From NCBI GenBank assembly GCA_964414425.1, contig CAYPWL010000023.1, positions 1 to 57,449 of the forward strand: a stretch of DNA of 57,449 bases, given 5' to 3'. The stretch comes from GYS-P2D sp964414425 (GTDB lineage: Bacteria > Bacteroidota > Bacteroidia > Chitinophagales > Saprospiraceae). Shown here one piece after another: positions 8,030 to 16,750 of this stretch. The notes under the pieces are model-generated. The model worked only from the letters and a program-made list of their open reading frames with translations, was not told where the DNA came from and did not search any database. A program made the translations under genes and the position numbers. The first letter of the stretch is position 1; each line of letters opens with the position of its first letter.

Positions 8030-8629
8030 TCAGTGCAATCTGCTGTGCAGTTCGGATCTACCCGAGATGCCAAATTTCTTGTAGATCTTACCAGCGTGAT
8101 ATTTTATGCTGTCCGTCGTTAGAAACTGAGCTTCCGCTATTTGCTTGTAACTCTGCCCATTGATGAGTTTAGTAAGGATCTCATACTCTTGCGGGGTGAG
8201 TATCACATCAGTTTTTTGTTCTATATCCGCTTTTGATAGGACCTCGGCAGATTGGCGCTTTTTATAATTAGACCATGCAATCTTAATGGTTGCAAGCAGG
8301 GTTCGATCTTGAAACGGCTTGACTATATATCCATATGGACTATGCCTCTCAGCTTCTTCGATCGTCTTATCATCATCAAAAGAAGTCAAAAAGATATAAG
8401 GTATCTGATATTTTGAAGAGAGCACTTCAGCCACATCAATTCCTGACATCCCGGTCCCGAGATGTATATCACATATACATAGATCAGGATGCAATGAACT
8501 GATTTTATCAAGCGCACGCTCACCAGTATGAGCAATACCTAACACATTGAACCCCTCAGCACTGAGTAGTTGACTGAGATAGTCTGCGATGATAGGATCA
8601 TCCTCAATGATTAGCACTTTGACGCTCAC
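8030..8629 (-). CDS. NarL/LuxR-type response regulator
   Basis: A 199-residue response regulator. The receiver domain (1-120) has the acidic pocket Glu9/Asp10/Asp11, phospho-acceptor Asp54 (CICDIHLG), Thr82 and Lys104 (IVKPF). The C-terminal LuxR/GerE HTH (about 140-199) reads LTPQEYEILTKLINGQSYKQIA and TDSIKYHAGKIYKKFG. It overlaps the last four bases of the upstream kinase gene (ATGA at 8626-8629), so it is the cognate partner of that kinase. Its likely targets are the two TTACCCA-NN-TGGGTAA palindromes, one before its own operon and one before the LuxR-S74 operon, which would make it autoregulated. The pairing is firm; the targets are inference. Confidence 0.92.
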   Translation of the reverse strand: MSVKVLIIEDDPIIADYLSQLLSAEGFNVLGIAHTGERALDKISSLHPDLCICDIHLGTGMSGIDVAEVLSSKYQIPYIFLTSFDDDKTIEEAERHSPYGYIVKPFQDRTLLATIKIAWSNYKKRQSAEVLSKADIEQKTDVILTPQEYEILTKLINGQSYKQIAEAQFLTTDSIKYHAGKIYKKFGISGRSELHSRLH

Positions 8630-10572
8630 TTTGCGGTCTTATATGATTTGATGATTAACTCAATCTTGGTCCCGTCTTGGTTTTCTACCTTAATCTCTGC
8701 ATTCAGCTTATCCCTGAATGCTCGAATTAAACTATGCCCGTAGCTATCCTCTTTCGCCTTGAGCTGATCAGTATCCAGGCCGATACCATTATCAGAGACT
8801 ACCAGATGTAAAAGTCCATTATCTTCAAACATTGCGATATGTACTATCCCAGTATCTCTTCCTTCAAAGGCATATTTGACACTGTTGGTCACCAACTCGT
8901 TGATAATTAATCCTATTGGCACGACAGTCTCAACATCGAGCGTGATATCCTCACTGTCAATCACTGGCTGGATCTCTATATCCTTGTAGTTATAAGTAGC
9001 GATGAGGTCTGCTGTCAATTTCTCGAGATAAGGTTTCATCTCAATACCCGTAAGATTATCTTTTTTATAGAGCCTCTGATGGATCAATGACATCGAGTGC
9101 ACTCGTGATCTACCCTCTTGTATGGCTGCCTTAGCCTTGGCATCTTTGATAGATAGTCCTTGTAATCCGAGGAGTGAAGAGATCACCTGAAGGTTGTTTT
9201 TTACTCTATGATGTATCTCCTTGAGAAGGACTTCTTTTTCAGCATCTTGTTTTTGGATGCGCTGATTCTTTTGACGAAGTCGATAAGAGAAGAATCCAAG
9301 AAGGCCGAGCGCTCCAATGGTAGCCAAAAGTCCGATGCGCTGCTGACTCAAACGAGCTTTGTTCAAGTCATCAGCCAAGCCAAGCCTTATGATTTCAGCT
9401 TCTTTCTGTATAGTCTCAAATTTTGTTTGCTGCTTGACGGACTCTTTTTGTTGCAGTTCGGAGTCAATTGCTTCTTTCAACTCATTTGCCTTCATTAGTT
9501 CATCATAGGCTTCTGCGCTCCTCCCCAAGACATGTAGGGTCTTTGCTCTTTCCCTGTGGATCTCCATAATTGCATCGGTATACTCCGATTTTCCAAATTC
9601 GGCAAGGGCTTGATCTAATATTTTTAGAGCTTGAGTGGGGGCATTGTTAATGTTATATAACGCTCCCAGTGTGACGTGAGCATTTAGTTCATTGCTCAAT
9701 GGTAGTCCGGCATATCCGTTATATCTGATCTCTTCTAACTTCTTCAATGCTTCTGGGTATTGATCCATTCTATAGTGCGCGTCAGCAATCTGGAGGTTAA
9801 CTAATGGTACTTCTTCGTAATCCCCGACTTGCTCATATATCTGTTTAGCTTGCTGCAGATAATTCATAGAGCTATCAGCCTGATCCTTATAAGAATAGCA
9901 CAATCCCATATTTTGGAGCGTAGAAGCCATACCACTGGAGTCATTATCGGCAGACTTTATACTCAAAGATTCTCGATAATACTGCAGGGCTGAATCGTAC
10001 TCTTCATTGCGCCTATAAATCACGGCTATATTATTGACCACCCGTGAAAAATTATAGCGATAACCATGAGCTTTTGCATCTTGATAAGCCTTCAGATAAA
10101 ACTTCAACGCATTGGACAGGTCACCTGCAAAGTAATATGCTACGCCAATGTTTAGGTCGAGAATATTTAGAGACTCTCCGTTGTTTGGTACCTGTTGATG
10201 CTCGAACCTCGCCAGTTCGTAAGTCTCTATCGCTTCTTCCAAATTGCCCAACATATCATGATAAAGTCCCATAAACTCGTAAATCGTCCCTGATCGATAG
10301 TGCATCTTATTTTTGAGGGCGAGAGGCAGAGCTTCTAACATTAATGGATAACCTTCCTCTGGATTATTGTTGTTGAAATAATGCCTGCCGAGTTCATAGT
10401 AAGCATTGACTTGGTTAGTATCTGATCTACTGTTGATAACGCTTTTGAGGCTATCAATTAAAATATTATCCAACTGTGCCTGAAGGGCTGGTTGAAAAGA
10501 GAAAATGCAAACAAAACAGACGATTATTAATCTTGGCCAAGTATTGTAGTCTAATGATAATGCATTGTCCAT
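8626..10572 (-). CDS. TPR-containing histidine kinase (HisKA_2 type)
   Basis: A 648-residue sensor kinase. A signal-like hydrophobic stretch lies at 14-32. Residues 55-365 form TPR-like helical repeats (for example NALKFYLKAYQDAKAHG, SALQYYRESLSI), a coiled coil runs to about 410, and one membrane segment sits at 413-431. The kinase core follows: the HisKA_2 box KEIHHRVKNNLQVISSL with the phospho-acceptor His454/455, and an ATPase domain with NELVTNSVKYAF (N box, 558-569) and DNGIGLD (G1 box, 594-600). The TPR part is predicted periplasmic with the catalytic part cytoplasmic. Layout and family are typical of Bacteroidota two-component systems. It overlaps the response regulator by 4 bp. The stimulus is unknown, though TPR sensors often read protein or peptide partners. 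Confidence 0.92.
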   Translation of the reverse strand: MDNALSLDYNTWPRLIIVCFVCIFSFQPALQAQLDNILIDSLKSVINSRSDTNQVNAYYELGRHYFNNNNPEEGYPLMLEALPLALKNKMHYRSGTIYEFMGLYHDMLGNLEEAIETYELARFEHQQVPNNGESLNILDLNIGVAYYFAGDLSNALKFYLKAYQDAKAHGYRYNFSRVVNNIAVIYRRNEEYDSALQYYRESLSIKSADNDSSGMASTLQNMGLCYSYKDQADSSMNYLQQAKQIYEQVGDYEEVPLVNLQIADAHYRMDQYPEALKKLEEIRYNGYAGLPLSNELNAHVTLGALYNINNAPTQALKILDQALAEFGKSEYTDAIMEIHRERAKTLHVLGRSAEAYDELMKANELKEAIDSELQQKESVKQQTKFETIQKEAEIIRLGLADDLNKARLSQQRIGLLATIGALGLLGFFSYRLRQKNQRIQKQDAEKEVLLKEIHHRVKNNLQVISSLLGLQGLSIKDAKAKAAIQEGRSRVHSMSLIHQRLYKKDNLTGIEMKPYLEKLTADLIATYNYKDIEIQPVIDSEDITLDVETVVPIGLIINELVTNSVKYAFEGRDTGIVHIAMFEDNGLLHLVVSDNGIGLDTDQLKAKEDSYGHSLIRAFRDKLNAEIKVENQDGTKIELIIKSYKTAK

Positions 10573-10627
10573 AGGTTGCTGCTGAGATGTACCCCTGTAA
10601 AATAATCAGTTTTATACAAGCCATCAA

Positions 10628-10645
10628 TTACCCATATGGGTAAAT
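10628..10645. promoter_or_regulatory. Palindromic operator, copy 2 (kinase/regulator operon)
   Basis: TTACCCATATGGGTAA at 10628-10643 is a perfect 16-bp palindrome lying 55 bases upstream of the kinase start codon. Extended by two bases in the operon sense, it matches copy 1 (7965-7982) at 17 of 18 positions. It is the probable autoregulatory site of the two-component operon. It is also 112 bases from the divergent mscS-like start at 10755, so an effect on that gene is possible. Confidence 0.7.
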
Positions 10646-10754
10646 CACTACTCTCTATCAACTCTTTAGATAAATTGGTCAATCATGCTATCCTCTAAAT
10701 CAGATTTATCATCTGATTATATAAATTAGCGCTGCGGATCAAAAAAATCCAATC

Positions 10755-11642
10755 ATGTTACAAGCTGAAGAAGCAATACAAGATGTCGCAGAGCAAATCA
10801 CTTCGACATCTGCCACGGATAATCTGACAGTAATACAACAGTACAGTGAGCAAGCCATCGATGCCCTAATAACCTTTGCACCTAAAATATTACTTGCCAT
10901 AGCTATTATAGTTATCGGCTTATGGATCGCAAAAAAGATCGTTGCTGTCTTTGAAAACATACTGGGCCGTTCCAATTTAGGTCCAGAGCTCACGGGCTTC
11001 TTCATGTCTATGGCATCGCTGGCTCTAAAATTTGTGGTGATTCTAATAGCAGCAGGGACATTAGGCTTCCAAGTATCCGCATTGATGGGTGTGTTAGCAG
11101 GGGTTGTATTTGCTGTAGGCTTAGCGCTCCAGGGGTTCTTGGGCAATTTTGCGTCAGGGATTACAATTGTATTCTTCAAGCCCTACAAAGTAGGTGACTG
11201 GGTACAGATCTCAGATATGTTTGGCAAGGTCGAGAGTATACAGATATTTAACACCATCCTGGCCACTCCGAGTGATAAAACCCTAATCATCCCTAACGGT
11301 CAGGTGACTGATAATATCATCACTAACTTTAGTACCAAAGGCCGTATGCGCCTCGAACTCAATGTATCAATGCCATATGCTGAGAGCTTCCCTAAGGTGA
11401 AAGAAGTAATTCAGAAGTCTTTAGAAGACTTCCCACTGATCATGGCAGAACCAGCTCCTTTAGTGGGAATAGAAAGTTTTGACTCACATAATATAATCGT
11501 CTCAGTAAGACCATATATACATCCGGATAACTATTGGGATGCAACATTTGAGGCTCTCGGAAGAATCAAAAAAGGATTTAAAGAAGCAGGTATAGAAGTG
11601 GCTTACTCCGAAGGTATAGAACTCGGCAAGATAGGAGATTAA
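10755..11642 (+). CDS. MscS family mechanosensitive channel
   Basis: A 295-residue small-conductance mechanosensitive channel. Membrane helices are at about 40-62, 80-103 and 108-136. The third is the pore helix, with the Gly/Ala-rich GVVFAVGLALQGFLGNFASG followed by the conserved KPYKVGDWV entering the beta domain. The cytoplasmic cage has the usual TLIIPNGQVTDNIITNFS strand region and ends around residue 290. The length matches E. coli MscS. Such channels open on hypo-osmotic shock and release solutes. It is transcribed divergently from the two-component operon over a 182-base gap and is followed by a strong terminator, so it appears monocistronic. Confidence 0.93.
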   Translation: MLQAEEAIQDVAEQITSTSATDNLTVIQQYSEQAIDALITFAPKILLAIAIIVIGLWIAKKIVAVFENILGRSNLGPELTGFFMSMASLALKFVVILIAAGTLGFQVSALMGVLAGVVFAVGLALQGFLGNFASGITIVFFKPYKVGDWVQISDMFGKVESIQIFNTILATPSDKTLIIPNGQVTDNIITNFSTKGRMRLELNVSMPYAESFPKVKEVIQKSLEDFPLIMAEPAPLVGIESFDSHNIIVSVRPYIHPDNYWDATFEALGRIKKGFKEAGIEVAYSEGIELGKIGD

Positions 11643-12011
11643 TTTAGTCCGATAGGATTAGGCTCGAGTGTAGGCTGTCGTACAAGAAGGTATGAATCAA
11701 TACCATGCGCAAAATCCATAAATAAGAATTTTGAAAAAGGCTTGACACATTTGTCAAGCCTTTTAAATTCTTCGGTTCCCCAACCGATACTAACTGTTAC
11801 TTAAATATTTTAAGTTTAACAATAGTAGCAACCATTACCTTGACAGTGTGGCTACCAATAATGAGACACTACTAAGAGGAAGTTCCCACTATACATTGAG
11901 TCAATTTTGAAAATATATTTGTTCGTAAATAGGAAGCTTGGTTATCGATCATGATCTATTTCCCTTTATTGCCCTGTAAACCGTGAGCTCAGAGAAGCTG
12001 CCACTAACTCG
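11643..12011. other. Intergenic region holding the mscS terminator
   Basis: A 369-base stretch between the mscS-like gene and the convergent DUF1415 gene. Apart from the terminator near 11735-11764 I see no ORF with credible composition, RNA gene or repeat. The last 240 bases are AT-rich and featureless to the eye. Confidence 0.5.
11735..11764 (+). terminator. Strong intrinsic terminator
   Basis: The perfect 13-bp stem AAAAGGCTTGACA (11735-11747) / TGTCAAGCCTTTT (11752-11764) has a CATT tetraloop and T/A-rich flanks, 93 bases after the mscS-like stop codon. Because the arms are A- and T-rich at their ends, it could act in both directions and also end the DUF1415 transcript. Confidence 0.88.
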
Positions 12012-12551
12012 TCAATTATTGAGCAGTTCCTTTATACCAGCAGGACCTAAGTCTAATAAGCGAGCTTGATTATCGACGGGAATTTGTTCTGTATTACCAT
12101 GTTGTAAGACGGCCAGACTGATAGATTCTTCTCTCAGCAGGTGGATCATAGCATATGGTGAGCGATTAGTACTATTACGTACATCATCACTCGACAAATC
12201 ACTGAATTGATAATCAGGATGAAAAGAGGCGACTTGCACAATTCCTTCATAGCCTTGATCTGCGATAAGCCGCTCTACTTGGTCTATGAGATTAAGATAA
12301 GGCATGAAGCTTATCTCTTCTTCTAATATGATTAGGGTGGTTTCTATTTCTTCCGTTGGCGCCTCGAGTAAGACCTTAATCTCCTCACTGATTTGTTGTA
12401 TAACGGCTCTGTCAGGACCTAAGATGACATACCTTATGAGATCCTTAGCAAATGGTTGATGCGCAAATGGACAGAGGTTTAATCCTAACACCATCTTACT
12501 GATCCACTCCTTAGTCTCCGCTATACAACTTTCTCTGTCCGGCTTGCTCAT
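12012..12551 (-). CDS. DUF1415 family protein
   Basis: A 179-residue soluble protein matching the DUF1415 pattern: the family hallmark VLGLNLCPFAHQPF near residues 22-35, a central ETTLIILEEE strand, the loop around FMPYLNLIDQVERLI, and the conserved IVQVASFHPDYQF at about 104-116 before NSTNRSPYAMIHLLRE. Its biochemical role is unknown; members occur widely in Proteobacteria and Bacteroidota as single genes. The conserved Cys27 and His30 could be catalytic or metal-binding, which is only a guess. It is divergent from alr over 134 bases. Confidence 0.85.
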   Translation of the reverse strand: MSKPDRESCIAETKEWISKMVLGLNLCPFAHQPFAKDLIRYVILGPDRAVIQQISEEIKVLLEAPTEEIETTLIILEEEISFMPYLNLIDQVERLIADQGYEGIVQVASFHPDYQFSDLSSDDVRNSTNRSPYAMIHLLREESISLAVLQHGNTEQIPVDNQARLLDLGPAGIKELLNN

Positions 12552-12685
12552 TTACTTCTTATGTAGAATAACAACTTAATTCTATTAGAGTTAATGTAGG
12601 GTAATCAACTTAATCAATATTTGATTGAGCTGGTTTAATTTTAGTCATAGACCATTTATATGGGCACCATACTACTTATAGTCTA

Positions 12686-13813
12686 ATGGATATTACGGCA
12701 ATCCATCGTCCGACGTACCTTGAGATAGACTTAGATGCCATCTCTGACAACTATAGAACTATCAAGTCCGTATTAGATCATCAAAAAGTCCTATGGGTAC
12801 TCAAAGCCAATGCTTATGGTCATGGGCTCATCCGCATAGCTCAGCATTTAGAAAGTCTCGGTTCAGATTATTTTGGCGTCGCTTATCTCGAAGAAGGCAT
12901 CTCACTCCGCAATCATGGTATAGTTACACCTATCCTCGTCTTAGGTGGAATCAGTGGCTATCAACTGCCGCAGTTTATCTCCCATGACCTAACGATCACA
13001 GCGAGTTCTGTGGATAAGCTCAATCAGATTAATGATTGCGCTAAGGCTATGTCCAAAACAGCTAAAGTTCATCTAAATATTGATACTGGCATGGAGCGTA
13101 TCGGTATCCACCATTATAATGCAGCTAAACTCATCACCGCTGCCAAGAATGCAAAATATTGCAGGATAGAAGGGATCTATACCCATATGGCAAATGCAGA
13201 TCTCACTGATGATCAGTACACTGCGGTACAAAAAGCAAGATTCGAGACAGTCCTTAAAGATTTAGAAAAGCAAAATCTGGATATCTCTATAGTGCATGCG
13301 GCCAACTCGGCAACTGCGCTAAAAGAACCAACCCTACGATATGATATGGTGAGATGTGGGCTACTACTCTATGGTCTCTACCCGAATCAGCTACTTAAAC
13401 GAAACATCTCTGTTCGCCCAGCCTTGACTTGGAAATCACGAGTAGTGTTCTTCAAAGTTATTCCTGAGAATACTCAAGTCAGCTATGGAGGTAAATGGAG
13501 GAGTCATAAGATGACTCGGATCGTGACGCTGCCGGTGGGTTACGGTGATGGATACATGAGAGCGCTCAGTAATAAGGCAGAGGTTCTCATACGTGGCAAA
13601 AGGTATCCCGTAGTAGGAAATATCAGCATGGATCAAATGATGGTAGATATTTCTTGGGAAACCGCCTACAACGATGATGAAGTAATACTCATAGGGCGAC
13701 AGGGCAATCAAGAGATCTCCGTCGAAGATCTTGCCCAATCTGCCAATACTATTTCGTACGAAATATTGACTAATATCAATAATCGCGTCCCAAGGGTATA
13801 TCTTCACTCGTGA
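12686..13813 (+). CDS. alr: Alanine racemase
   Basis: A 375-residue fold-type III PLP enzyme that interconverts L- and D-alanine for peptidoglycan. The PLP lysine is Lys40 in VLKANAYGHG, and the second catalytic residue is the Tyr in TQVSYGGKW of the C-terminal domain. NIDTGMERIG and the R-rich YDMVRCGLLLYG are also family-typical. The beta-strand domain at about 245-375 contains RIVTLPVGYGDGY and GNISMDQMMVDI. The length is standard for stand-alone Alr; there is no fused MurF domain, unlike some Bacteroidota. It is monocistronic, with patatin following after about 100 bases. Confidence 0.97.
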   Translation: MDITAIHRPTYLEIDLDAISDNYRTIKSVLDHQKVLWVLKANAYGHGLIRIAQHLESLGSDYFGVAYLEEGISLRNHGIVTPILVLGGISGYQLPQFISHDLTITASSVDKLNQINDCAKAMSKTAKVHLNIDTGMERIGIHHYNAAKLITAAKNAKYCRIEGIYTHMANADLTDDQYTAVQKARFETVLKDLEKQNLDISIVHAANSATALKEPTLRYDMVRCGLLLYGLYPNQLLKRNISVRPALTWKSRVVFFKVIPENTQVSYGGKWRSHKMTRIVTLPVGYGDGYMRALSNKAEVLIRGKRYPVVGNISMDQMMVDISWETAYNDDEVILIGRQGNQEISVEDLAQSANTISYEILTNINNRVPRVYLHS

Positions 13814-13912
13814 ACAATAGAGACAAAATCTAATTGATGTGATCGGGCTTTACGTCGCAATGCGGTATCAAATTTGATAATAAATGACTAAAGAGGTTCA
13901 GATTAATTCACA

Positions 13913-14815
13913 ATGAGAGCGTTAGTTATATCAGGTGGTGGCAGCAAAGGTGCATTCGGTGGAGGAGTAGCTGATTACCTCATCAATGATCTAAATCGTG
14001 AATACGATATACTCGTGGGCACCTCTACCGGGAGCTTACTCATCCCACAACTATCGATAGGTAAAGTAGAGAACTTGAGAAGGGCATACACCTCGGTAAG
14101 CCAAAAGGATGTCTACAGTACGTGTCCATTTATCATCAAAAAGAATAAAGAGAAAGTGATCTCTACTAAGATCAATCACTTCAATGTATTAACGATGTTC
14201 TTAAAAGGTAAAAAGACCTTTGGTGAACACCAAAATCTCCTTAAAACTATCAGACGTACCTTTCCCATCGAGGATTTTGATATGATCAAGACGAGTAATA
14301 AGAAGGTAATCGTCACGGTTGCCAATCTCTCTTTAAATATCGTTGAGTACAAGTATATCGCAGACTGCACCTATGAAGAATTCACAGAGTGGATGTGGAT
14401 TTCTACCAGCTTCATACCATTTATGAGCCTGGTCCATAAAAACGGCTATGACTATGCCGATGGAGGATTTGGAAGTCGCATACCTATCGAAGAGGCTATC
14501 AACGCTGGTGCCACAGAAGTAGACGTAATAGTGCTCAATCCAAGATACTCTATTCCTCAAAAAGAAAATATGAACAATGCTTTTGATGTCCTACTCAAAG
14601 CTATGGAGTTCATGCATAATCGTATCGGGCGCCATGATATCTACATAGGTCATCTACAAAGTGTATATGAGAACAATGTTCATGTCAACTTTATATTCAC
14701 ACCGAGAGTCTTGACAGAACACTCCTTTATATTTTTTCCAGAAGAAATGAAGGCTTGGTGGGACGAAGGTTATGAATATGCCAAAGAATTGCATAAATCA
14801 GGTAATCTCGAATAA
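13913..14815 (+). CDS. Patatin-like phospholipase
   Basis: A 300-residue patatin-fold lipid acyl hydrolase. It has the oxyanion loop SGGGSKGAFGGG (7-18), the nucleophile Ser38 in GTSTGS and the catalytic Asp183 in YADGG, so the Ser-Asp dyad is complete. No signal peptide or barrel is seen, so it is probably cytoplasmic or membrane-associated. Substrates of such enzymes are phospholipids or other acyl esters. It stands alone between alr and the arginine operon. Confidence 0.9.
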   Translation: MRALVISGGGSKGAFGGGVADYLINDLNREYDILVGTSTGSLLIPQLSIGKVENLRRAYTSVSQKDVYSTCPFIIKKNKEKVISTKINHFNVLTMFLKGKKTFGEHQNLLKTIRRTFPIEDFDMIKTSNKKVIVTVANLSLNIVEYKYIADCTYEEFTEWMWISTSFIPFMSLVHKNGYDYADGGFGSRIPIEEAINAGATEVDVIVLNPRYSIPQKENMNNAFDVLLKAMEFMHNRIGRHDIYIGHLQSVYENNVHVNFIFTPRVLTEHSFIFFPEEMKAWWDEGYEYAKELHKSGNLE

Positions 14816-14852
14816 TAGTGTGGCATAGTATATGATTTAATCGAAAAGAATA

Positions 14853-14860
14853 TACTTTTG
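14853..14860 (+). promoter_or_regulatory. Possible promoter element before arginine operon
   Basis: TACTTTTG matches the Bacteroidota TAnnTTTG (-7) consensus. The expected TTTG (-33) about 20 bases upstream is only approximate (TGATTT). If used, the arginine mRNA would carry a leader of roughly 145 nt that includes the palindrome at 14919-14934. Confidence 0.35.
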
Positions 14861-14918
14861 ACTCGTGAGAAAATTGTCTATCATCAACAGATCTTCAGCA
14901 AGGCGCTGTAACAGGCGT

Positions 14919-14934
14919 AGGACCACTTGGTCCT
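14919..14934. promoter_or_regulatory. Palindrome upstream of arginine operon
   Basis: AGGACCACTTGGTCCT is a perfect 16-bp palindrome located 77 bases before the start codon of the GNAT-argG fusion. It could be an operator, a leader hairpin (6-bp stem, ACTT loop) or the patatin gene's terminator, as an AT-rich T-containing run follows. It does not resemble the classical AT-rich ARG box. Confidence 0.4.
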
Positions 14935-15010
14935 AAATATTATTTTCTCTTAAGCAGGAGTGTAGTACCCTGTCACATAATATTTTCCTTTTTACTTTTT
15001 TCTGACTACA

Positions 15011-16750
15011 ATGAATAATAACGTAACGATTAGGGTCGCTGACGCCCAAGATCTCATACATAGCAAGACCATATCCGATTGGTATGTGGTATCCTCCAAA
15101 GAACGAGGTACCGGCATAGCAACTCGGTCACCTGAATACTTAGAAGAGAAGATTAGAAATGGTAATGCGATCATAGCCTATGTAGGAGAGCAACTTGCTG
15201 GATTCTGCTACGTAGAGGTTTTTAGCTCTGGCGAATATGTATCCAACTCTGGACTCATAGTAACTCATGAATTTAGAGGCAGAGGCTTAGCAAAAAAAAT
15301 CAAACAGGTAGCTTTTGACCATGCTAAAAACACCAATCCAGATGCCAAGGTATTTGGTATTACGACCAGCGACATCGTAATGAACATCAATAGTGATCTG
15401 GGGTATAGGCCTGTCTCATTTAACCACCTAACCACTGATGAAGAGTTTTGGAAGGGCTGTAGCAGCTGTCCCAACTACGATATCCTAACCCGAAATAATA
15501 AAAAATTATGCCTCTGCACTGCGATGGTGGCACCCTCAAAAAATAATGACATGAAAAAAGATTTAATCCTCGCCTATAGCGGAGGTCTCGATACCTCATA
15601 CTGTATCCTCCACCTCAAAGATGAGGGTTATAATATCCATGCCGTCAATGTGAATACTGGGGGATTTTCGGATCAGGAAATTGATGAGCTCAGGGAGCGT
15701 GCATTATCTATGGGTGCGGCATCATTTAAAAGCATCAACAACGAGCAAGAGTATTATGCCCAGTGTGTGAGGTATCTTATCTACGGCAATATCCTGCGTA
15801 ACAATACCTATCCCCTATCAGTAAGTAGTGAGCGCGCTTTTCAGGCCATAGCGATATTAGATTATGCGGTAGAAAAAGGATACAAGTATGTTGCCCACGG
15901 CAGTACTGGCGCTGGTAATGATCAGATCAGATTTGACACCGTATTTGAGAGTTTAGCAGGCGATATCGAGGTGATCACGCCAATCAGAGATAAGAAGTTG
16001 TCTCGTCAAGAAGAGATTGACTTCATCAACTCTAAGGGTTTTGACTGGAAGTCGGAGAAGAAAGATTACTCCATCAATCAAGGATTATGGGGAACCAGTA
16101 TAGGTGGCAAAGAGACGCTGACCTCAAGAGAGACGCTACCAGAGCAGGCCTATCTCCATCACTGCGAACAAGAAGAAGCGGCCGAAATCAGCATTACATT
16201 CAGTAAAGGTCAGCCGATTGCCCTCAATGGTGTGAAGACGGATACACCAGTTTCACTGATTAAAGAGCTTAATGCCATCGGTAATCAATATGCCATCGGA
16301 CGTGATATGCATGTGGGTGATACGATTATTGGGATCAAAGGTCGAGTGGGATTTGAAGCTCCAGGAGCGCTGATGATCATTAGGGCCCATCACTTACTCG
16401 AGAAACATACCTTGAGTAAATGGCAGACCTACTGGAAGGAACAACTGGCTAACTGGTACGGCATGTTCTTACATGAAGGCAAATACTTCGAGCCTGTCAT
16501 GAGGAACATCGAAGGTTTTCTAACAGATAGTCAGTATACCGTCAATGGTACCGTGTTCATAAAGCTATCGCCATATAGATTTGACTTGATCGGAATCGAA
16601 TCAGAAAATGATCTTATGAATACCTCATTTGGACAGTACGGAGAGATGAATAATGCTTGGACTGGAGAAGACGCCAAGGGCTTCACTAAGATCTTCTCCA
16701 ATGCCAATAAGATATATTACGCAATCAATAAAGATCAGTCGCCATTATGA
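15011..16750 (+). CDS. argG: GNAT acyltransferase - argininosuccinate synthase fusion
   Basis: A 579-residue single open frame. Residues 1-180 are a GNAT acyltransferase with the acyl-CoA loop FRGRGLA (88-94) and four cysteines, C150xxC153 and C167xC169, that could bind metal. Residues 181-579 are a complete argininosuccinate synthase (ATP-binding SGGLDTS at 190-196, HGSTGAGNDQIRF). In other Bacteroidota a GNAT gene of this kind usually sits beside argG and is thought to acylate glutamate (the ArgA step). Here no stop separates the two, and an in-frame ATG at 15551 (Met181) could also start free ArgG. The gene overlaps argC by 4 bp and heads the operon. Pairing the first pathway step with the penultimate one is unusual; which forms are made is unknown. 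Confidence 0.92.
   Translation: MNNNVTIRVADAQDLIHSKTISDWYVVSSKERGTGIATRSPEYLEEKIRNGNAIIAYVGEQLAGFCYVEVFSSGEYVSNSGLIVTHEFRGRGLAKKIKQVAFDHAKNTNPDAKVFGITTSDIVMNINSDLGYRPVSFNHLTTDEEFWKGCSSCPNYDILTRNNKKLCLCTAMVAPSKNNDMKKDLILAYSGGLDTSYCILHLKDEGYNIHAVNVNTGGFSDQEIDELRERALSMGAASFKSINNEQEYYAQCVRYLIYGNILRNNTYPLSVSSERAFQAIAILDYAVEKGYKYVAHGSTGAGNDQIRFDTVFESLAGDIEVITPIRDKKLSRQEEIDFINSKGFDWKSEKKDYSINQGLWGTSIGGKETLTSRETLPEQAYLHHCEQEEAAEISITFSKGQPIALNGVKTDTPVSLIKELNAIGNQYAIGRDMHVGDTIIGIKGRVGFEAPGALMIIRAHHLLEKHTLSKWQTYWKEQLANWYGMFLHEGKYFEPVMRNIEGFLTDSQYTVNGTVFIKLSPYRFDLIGIESENDLMNTSFGQYGEMNNAWTGEDAKGFTKIFSNANKIYYAINKDQSPL

Noticed and set aside
10739..11179. Minus-strand 146-residue frame opposite the MscS-like gene
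   Set aside because: Ala/Thr/Pro-rich antisense of a conserved channel gene; it has no start context or homology and overlaps the real gene throughout.
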